Below are positions 58,347 to 64,000 of a stretch of 64,000 bases of DNA, one piece after another. Every line of letters starts with the position of its first letter. The stretch's first letter is position 1. The translations under genes and the position numbers were made by a program. Source of the stretch: Melieria omissa (lineage: Eukaryota; Arthropoda; Insecta; Diptera; Ulidiidae); NCBI GenBank assembly GCA_963971225.1, contig OZ020269.1, positions 87,192,283 to 87,256,282 on the forward strand, read 5' to 3'. The notes below the pieces were generated by a model. The model did no database searches, was not told the origin of the DNA, and was given only the letters and a program-made list of their open reading frames with translations.

Positions 58347-58583
58347 CCCTTTCGGGACTACTGGTATAATACGTCCCAGCAAGTTTTTAACGCCCCTCGA
58401 AACAATTATTAAAATCGTACGAACCACGTAAAATATTTTTTCGAATTCGGTGATCCCGGATAAAAGAATGATTTCACAATTTGTGAGTATCCAGTATCAT
58501 TTTCTAACCCCAACATTAATAGAATGAGAATATTTCTTCTGAGAGTATTTGGGATTTCAAAATTAAACTCCGTCCCGAAAGGG
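58347..58583 (-). mobile_element. TTAA MITE, 237 bp, copy B
   Basis: Flanked by TTAA (58,343-58,346 and 58,584-58,587), tips CCCTTTCGGGAC. It is the inverted counterpart of copy A at 42,370-42,606 with identical length and scattered substitutions. Its subterminal palindrome CTGGTATAATACGTCCCAG lies at 58,361-58,379, 14 bp from the tip. It sits 22 bp from the neighbouring piggyBac-like element. Confidence 0.95.
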
Positions 58584-58605
58584 TTAAGAGCGTAAACTCG
58601 CTTAA

Positions 58606-60311
58606 CCCTACGGTCCATAACCGGGTACCTGGGTAACAATTTTAACTTTAAAGTGCTGCTGTTCCTATAATATTGAAGATATCAACATGAAACTCCAGAT
58701 CATCAGACATTTCGGCTAAACTTAGAGACTAGAAAAAAGTTTATCAAATTTGGTTAAATATATTAACCAAAAAATGAGTTTAATGTTTTTGCATACAGGG
58801 GTCCATGACCAGGGTACCCGGGTACCTTAGTGCAAATTACCTTATATTTCAAAGAAAAAACGTTTGTTTTATTTTTATTTTGTTTCATAATGTTTATTGA
58901 TGTGTAAAATATGAAATGTAATTGTTTCTTAGTTGAATTATTTATATTTTATTCATTTTAACTTATTTCTAATATATGATGTCTAATGTTGAGTCATTGT
59001 TGAAACATGGAAAACATTTTGATATTGTTTTAGTATGTTGATCGCAAACTGGTTTCTTGCAAACGCTGTAGACTTTTCTCGTCTTTCTTCTCCTTTTATC
59101 TGGCAAAGAAGCGCACAAATAACAGCTTCCTGTTATTGGCTTCCTGCCATCAGTAGAAGCGGCCGTAGAAGTAACTAGATGGCTGCTCGGTATAGGTTAC
59201 CGTCTCCACTGGTCTTCCCAAAAAGCTTTCAATTGCTGTTTTGGATTGGTTACTCTTTCTTCTATTATTGGCGCACACAAATCTTCAGCAAGTTTACGCA
59301 AAAAGCGTTTTCTCCGTGTTGTTTGATATGGAACAGTTGTGGTATTCTCATAAAATATAGTGTATGCCGCGAAAGCACTAACATCGAGCATTTTGTAGAA
59401 AAACGACAAACGGCATCATAAGTTGAATTGGCTTTTTTGTTGGTATGACGCACGATTATATCGACCATTTCTATTGTAAAATAACTCTTGAAGCCTTGCA
59501 TACCAGTCATACTTCATACTTTCCGTCATTCGTAATGGACCACTGCGAGTTCTACTGATGTTATGACTCCTTACAGGTGGTGTTGGTTGCCATTGAGTAC
59601 CATCACGTGCAATCATATTTTCTGTTGTGCTTGATGTTGGTGCATTTTCTTCAACCATATCAGTTTCATTGTCACTTTCATCTTCAAATACATCTTGCTC
59701 AATTTGCATTGGCGTGTCAATAGCGGCTGGAATTTCGTTGTCATTGTCCCAGTCTTCACTCTCTGAGTCTTGCACTTCTCCAGTAAATACCTCTTCTTCT
59801 TCTTCAATTGGCACTAAAGCGTCGTCATTCTGTCATATCATCAAGTAAAGACTCAATATATCTGCTTCTGGCTTCTTCACTCAAACGCAGATATTGTCTT
59901 TCAGTTAAAAATTATATTTTGCGGTTCATTTTTCTTCAACTTCACTGTTCAACTGTTCAACTTATAATGACGAAATCATTGAAATCTATTCTTTTTCTAG
60001 CGTAGCTGAACATTTGCTACCTAAAAACACAAACAATTCACAAGCAGGTACCAAAAACAAGCAAAAAACCAAGCCTTATAAAACCAATTTCTGTTTACTT
60101 TTGTGTGCCTGTTAGGTACAAAATGCCTATAGAAGCCAGTATTATCTTACAAACATGAAATTTGTACAGTTCAGATGTAAAAACTAAGCGTTTCTAATAA
60201 ACTGTGCAGATATATATTATTTTATTTGAATATAAACGAAAAAACTGCACTAGGTACCCGGGTACCCTGGTTATGGACTCCCGTTCATCCAGCTGGTTAT
60301 GGACCGTAGGG
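58606..60311 (-). mobile_element. Internally deleted piggyBac-like element, 1,706 bp
   Basis: Flanked by TTAA (58,602-58,605 and 60,312-60,315). Tips CCCTACGGTCCATAACC at the left and its complement at the right. Subterminal palindromes GGTACCCGGGTACC occur at 58,813-58,826 (207 bp from the left tip) and 60,253-60,266 (45 bp from the right tip). A related CCGGGTACCTGGG starts 15 bp from the left tip. The interior holds N-terminal and C-terminal pieces of a piggyBac transposase on the minus strand. The catalytic core is missing, so the element is non-autonomous. Confidence 0.95.
58985..59929 (-). pseudogene. piggyBac-like transposase with catalytic core deleted
   Basis: From an ATG at 59,927-59,929 the minus strand reads an N-terminal helix (TERQYLRLSEEARSRYIESL), then, after a frameshift near 59,825, an acidic region (EEEEEVFTGEVQDSESEDWDN). 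FKSYFTIEMVDIIVRHTNKKA, the start of the DDE_Tnp_1_7 domain, follows in another frame. At about 59,420 it jumps to FFYKMLDVSAFAAYTIFYEN and RRKRFLRKLAEDLC, the domain's end. Near 59,160-59,035 a Cys-rich finger (CYLCASLP, YSVCKKPVCDQHT) closes it. The DDD catalytic stretch, of the order of 300 residues, is absent. A stop occurs at codon 6. Confidence 0.9.
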
Positions 60312-60459
60312 TTAACACAAATACTCTAATGAGCTCAATGCAAGCTCTCGAAAGAGAAGCATTTAAGGAAGTGTAATTCGTCCTGATGGCATAAGCTTCT
60401 GAATTAAAGAACATCCTTGTCGAAAAGAGCAGCACAAGCTCCCAGAACTTCTAACGATT

Positions 60460-60700
60460 CACTGTCGATGAGTATGAACTCGTGAAACACAATTTTTGTT
60501 CTATGGGCCAAACCTGGCCACTTTTGATGATGTCACTGTTGACAGTACAGGTTCGAGTGAAGATTTTGGCCATAGGAGAGCAGCTCATAGTAAATGGTTC
60601 CATGCCAAACCCACACAGCACGTAGCAAAGCCTTGTTGAAGCCAATGCTGTGTTGACCACCGCTGGACCAGCTCACTGCATTTCCACATCAGTAGTTTTC
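60460..60700 (-). pseudogene. Mariner transposase fragment
   Basis: Minus strand reads GTIYYELLSYGQNLHSNLYCQQ, preceded by ALLRAVWVW and followed by IVFHE. This is the mariner core between the first and second catalytic Asp (consensus GIIYYELLPxGQTLNSDLYCQQ). Only about 80 codons remain, lodged between the piggyBac-like element and the foldback-like element. Confidence 0.75.
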
Positions 60701-60904
60701 ACTTAACTTTATCATAACTGATCCATTGGGTGTATGACAAAATGCAGAAAGACATAATGCAGACAGACAAAATGCAGACAGACAAAACACAGACAAGACA
60801 AATGGCAGACAACTTTTTTATCAATGAGCAATTTTTTTTATTTTTCGCTACTTCTGTCATAATTTAATGTATATATTTACCTAATTTAATGTATAGGAAA
60901 GACT

Positions 60905-61175
60905 CTTATATCTGTTGGATTGAGGGGTCTATAAGATTCGAGTAGGAGGGTGTCCCTTTTGTGTGGCCGGCCTTGGGCCGAGAGACGAGAGATTTGTCTG
61001 AAATGAATCTAAGAAAACTAAAGGAGTTCCTGGATAGCATTGCAGGACACGAACCCCTCCAGTAGCATAGAGGGACATGACACAATTGTTCACTACTTGG
61101 ACGCAATGTCTCGGGCAGGTGTTTGCCCGAATCACGAATCTAATCTAATCTGGCCCGGACTGCTAGAAAAATAAC
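60905..61175 (+). pseudogene. Non-LTR retrotransposon ORF2 C-terminus and 3' UTR
   Basis: Plus strand reads VPFVWPALGRETRDLSEMNL followed by RKLKEFLDSIAG and then stops, the usual extreme C-terminus of jockey/R1/LOA ORF2 (a Cys/His tail followed by a LLxFL segment). It then runs into non-coding sequence ending in AATCTAATCTAATCT near 61,150. It lies inside the foldback-like element and is probably a 5'-truncated insertion. Its exact limits are not visible. Confidence 0.55.
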
Positions 61176-61223
61176 GCTCATAGGGCCGGGGAATCAGTAA
61201 TGTGTTTACAGTTTTATATATAT

Positions 61224-61608
61224 TGTAACGATAAGACAGTCTGTCGCTGTGCAAAGCAACCCTGTCGTTACGCTCCGTGCTATAGTCCAACCTGGCAATG
61301 ATGGCCGCGATGATACGGAAACCTTTAGTCCACTCTGGAATGTGCGAGAACGATCTGCGCGATAACTGGACAGGTATAAATAGCAGCCGGGTACGGCGCA
61401 GCGAGTCAGCCTTGGTTTAGACAAGTGAAGGTGCCACACGGAGTAAATAATTTAGTGTACAGACAGTAAAGTGTAAAATTTGTGAAATAAAGCGATCGTT
61501 GGTTTTCATTGACTGCGTTTGAGAAACTAAGTGTGTTTTGTTTATTTCAAATTACGCAATCCAGAGATACGTACTAGCCCACTAGAACTAGAACCAGTAC
61601 TCGTAACA
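61224..61608 (+). mobile_element. Solo LTR, 385 bp, ATAT target duplication
   Basis: Starts TGTAACGATAAGACAG and ends ACTCGTAACA, flanked by ATAT on both sides (61,220-61,223 and 61,609-61,612). A TATAAATAG box lies at 61,375-61,383 and an AATAAA signal at 61,486-61,491, giving a normal U3-R-U5 order on the plus strand. This is the best-preserved copy of the family and the only one in plus orientation here. The 4-bp AT-rich duplication fits the gypsy group. No internal region or second LTR is adjacent. Confidence 0.93.
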
Positions 61609-61794
61609 ATATATATATTTTTATTCTTATATTAAAAACGTGCAAATTTATAAAAAAAAATATTGGGAATACTATTAATTAGTTAAATTTATTATCTTCA
61701 TAAATAAACCAAATTCTGTTCCTAATCACGAAGCTTAGTCTTGTCTGCGTTTGTCTTGTCTTTGTTTGATCAAGTCTGCATTTTGTCCTGTCTA

Positions 61795-61931
61795 CAGTGT
61801 CAGATTTAGTGGTGAGTTTTGGGGTCCATTTTAGAACCACATACAAATTAAAAGGAATATACATAAACTTCGATGAATCAATTAATGAAACTTTTTGAAA
61901 CTCCCAAAATATTTCTCTGAACCCGCTTCTG
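61795..61931 (+). mobile_element. hAT-type MITE, 137 bp, nested in the foldback-like element
   Basis: Tips CAGTGTCAGATTTAG (left) and the complement of CAGAAGCGGGTTCAG (right). Flanked by CCTGTCTA (61,787-61,794) and CCTGTCAA (61,932-61,939), an 8-bp duplication with one mismatch. The interior shares TACAAATTAAAAGG-like and AAATATTTCTCTGAA-like blocks with the MITE at 55,341-55,494. Confidence 0.85.
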
Positions 61932-62014
61932 CCTGTCAAAATTTTCAAAATTTGTCTGAAATATGTGTTGTCTGCATACTGTCTGCCTGCAATATGGGGT
62001 ACACCCGATCAATT

Positions 62015-63692
62015 CTTCATCACCAATCACTTCATAATCAATCACTTCATCACCAATCACAACTCAATTCAGAAATTTGTCCGTTTTGTTTTGATTCAAA
62101 AGCGTTTGTTATATGGAAATTCGAACCATGTGCTTTTCTTACGTTAACTCATGTTACTTCTTTTTGTATTCAACATCTGCAACATCAGAATTAACACACA
62201 GAATCGACGAAATCAAAATAACGAGTGATTGCCTCCTACAGTGTCTGAACCATTAACTCTATATATTTGTACTAGATTTTTTTTTAATATAAAATAATAA
62301 AATTTCTTAAATGCTTAAATTTTTATTTGAAAAGTATGGGAATGTAGCTTATAACTTAACTTTCAACTCAGCTTAAGTTTGAGAGTCAACTTAGGTGTCA
62401 ATTTCTCCATTCACAGTAGAAATCATTACTTCAACCGAGTGAAGAAATCAACCCTTATTGCACCAAACAAAAATCTGTTTTCAAAAAACCTTACAAACAC
62501 ACAAGTTTTGAAGTAGCCAAAGTATCGGAAATTCTCTCATTGCTTTAATGTCCTTCAATTTCGGTTGCCTTCATCACATCACTTTTGCTCCTTCGTTGCG
62601 CTATCTACATTTATTACTTCACTTCCGTGCCAACTTCCTCACTCTTCGCGCCATTTCACCATTGGCCCACATTGTTTGCACAACAACAACAATAACGACA
62701 AGACGCCAAACTCCTGTTGCTACTGCCGCTTGCTGTGCTGTGCTGTGCTGTGCTGTGTGCTCGGTCGACACACATTTTTTGCAATTTCCAGCACGTCGCA
62801 ATAACCACAATTAATTTTCCTTTGATGACGAGCGGGCAGGGCAGTCGACCGACCAAAGGGCGATTCCATCTGAAGGTGGTAGCTATCGCAGTAATGATGC
62901 TGCCGACGCGACGCGACGCTGGCAACGGCAACGGCGCAGCAGCAAAGATGATGGAGACGGCGGTGTGTAGGTAGTTGTTGGTGTTGCTGCTGCTGGTGTT
63001 GTTGCTGCTGGTGTTGGTAATGATGATAGCGTTGGCTGTGTGTATGTGTTTGTGTGTGCGTGTGTGCTGTAACCAGCGCAACGCAGCAACATCAAAGCCA
63101 CAATTGCTCGGCGCAGCCGCTGATGGCGCAACGCTTCGCTTCAATTCGATTCAGTTCGGTTCGGTTTGGCGCTGTTAGTGCCGTTGAATTTGTTGAATGT
63201 GTGTCGTCGTGTTCGGTCCATTGCTGTGGTGCCACCGCTGATGGTTGTCGGTCATAATATGCTGGTTGCGGTGGTGTGAGGTCGTTTGTTGTTGTTGTTG
63301 CAGTTCGGTTGCCCTCTGTGGAAGCATAACAGTGCCGCACGCGCGAATTGATGATACGCAACGAATCAATCGAAATATGGCGCGGAATTTTAAATTTTTT
63401 CCTGGCCAACACATACAATACTATAACAACAACAACAACTACAACAAACAACAAGTATAAAATAGCAGCAATTTGGATTTTGGTTTCATTTAAAATTCGA
63501 CAACCATTTGCGGCGAGTATTGAAAAAATAAAAGCAAAATGAAAGCCAAGTTGCTGTGGCCGCTTTAATGTCTGCAATATTTTGTTGCAACATTTGCAGA
63601 AATAAAAAATTAAATTTGTAAATCTTGTAAAATTAAAACAGCACATATTAAGTCTGTTTGGGAACTTTTCCATACAATGTCCCAATAATTAA
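62015..63692. other. Intergenic stretch, then GC-richer island 62.55-63.5 kb
   Basis: 62,015-62,540 is AT-rich. From 62,550 the sequence is balanced, with CTGTG (62,731-62,757), GTT/CTG (62,970-63,020), GTT (63,285-63,300) and CAA (63,425-63,455) runs. An initiator-like TCAGTT lies at 63,151 and a plus ATG at 63,377 opens a short CAA-run frame. On the minus strand 63,092-63,685 is open for 197 codons with a Val-rich stretch from the GTT run. These could be edge parts of a host gene (promoter and 5' UTR), but no domain supports a call. Confidence 0.4.
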
Positions 63693-64000
63693 AGACTAGA
63701 CTAGACTAGACTAGACTAGACTAGACTAGACTAGACTAGACTAGACTAGACTAGACTAGACTAGACTAGACTAGACTAGACTAGACTAGACTAGACTAGA
63801 CTAGACTAGACTAGACTAGACTAGACTAGACTAGACTAGACTAGACTAGACTAGACTAGACTAGACTAGACTAGACTAGACTAGACTAGACTAGACTAGA
63901 CTAGACTAGACTAGACTAGACTAGACTAGACTAGACTAGACTAGACTAGACTAGACTAGACTAGACTAGACTAGACTAGACTAGACTAGACTAGACTAGA
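63693..64000. repeat. (CTAGA)n perfect pentanucleotide array, at least 307 bp
   Basis: Uninterrupted GACTA/CTAGA units from 63,693 to the end of the window, so its full length is unknown. There are no variant units, unlike the (TAAAA)n and (TCTCA)n arrays, which suggests recent expansion. It is not the insect telomere repeat. Confidence 0.98.

Larger units (their letters stand above)
60728..62006. mobile_element. Foldback-like element with short-repeat inverted ends, 1,279 bp including insertions
   Basis: Tips GGGTGTATGAC (60,728) and the complement of GGGTGTACCCC (ending 62,006), flanked by GATCCATT (60,720-60,727) and GATCAATT (62,007-62,014), an 8-bp duplication with one mismatch. Both ends consist of tandem ~15-17-bp units near GACAAAATGCAGACA (60,735-60,810 at the left, inverted at 61,735-61,990 at the right). 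Ends made of short tandem repeats recall Foldback/Galileo elements. The right end is split by a hAT MITE and the middle by a solo LTR. Without these insertions it would be about 745 bp. No transposase is visible. Confidence 0.72.

Noticed and set aside
63693..64000. (CTAGA)n as a telomere
   Set aside because: Unit differs from the insect TTAGG repeat, and flies use other telomere systems; it is an ordinary pentanucleotide array.

Overview
The window looks like a gene-poor, repeat-rich stretch of an insect nuclear genome, most likely a higher fly (Diptera). A tephritid-like fly is my guess. The reasons are AT-rich sequence with CAA/CAG and GT runs, compact fly-type splice signals, and many mariner, piggyBac-like, hAT-like and LOA/R1-type non-LTR elements. 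I found no conserved host protein-coding exon, no tRNA, no rRNA and no CRISPR array. Almost every long open frame is transposon-derived, lies in a simple repeat, or has no recognisable family.

Layout. 1-3.5 kb is non-coding with short CTG/CAA/GTCT runs. 3.56-4.58 kb is a dead mariner. 5.7-6.7 kb is a non-autonomous piggyBac-like element, followed at once by a 1-kb (TAAAA)n array. 10.1-11.7 kb is a decayed plus-strand non-LTR retrotransposon carrying a 180-bp nested 3' end of another one. 17.55-18.24 kb is a hAT-like element without genes. 19.06-19.93 kb is a (TCTCA)n array. 19,948-25,232 (minus strand) is a complete-length LOA/R1-type retrotransposon with 14-bp target duplications and two ORFs. 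25,451-26,160 is an internally deleted mariner. 30.5-31.4 kb is a dead Tc1-like transposase. 34.3-34.95 kb is a ~135-bp satellite-like array. 35.7-36.6 kb is another dead mariner.

From 36.7 to 62 kb the window is a graveyard of small elements. There are five LTRs of one LTR-retrotransposon family, two 237-bp TTAA MITEs, a 1.7-kb hexanucleotide-derived array, two related hAT MITEs, an 805-bp hAT element with a perfect 8-bp duplication, a deleted piggyBac-like element, and a foldback-like element into which a solo LTR and a hAT MITE have jumped. The window ends in a perfect (CTAGA)n array that runs off the edge.

The most interesting structure is architectural. Three families of TTAA elements have unrelated terminal sequences but place GC-rich subterminal palindromes at nearly the same distances from the tips (about 15, 43 and 206 bp). 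This matches the asymmetric end layout of classical piggyBac. Between the elements lie unique, somewhat GC-richer islands that may be regulatory or intronic DNA of neighbouring genes, but this cannot be shown from sequence alone.
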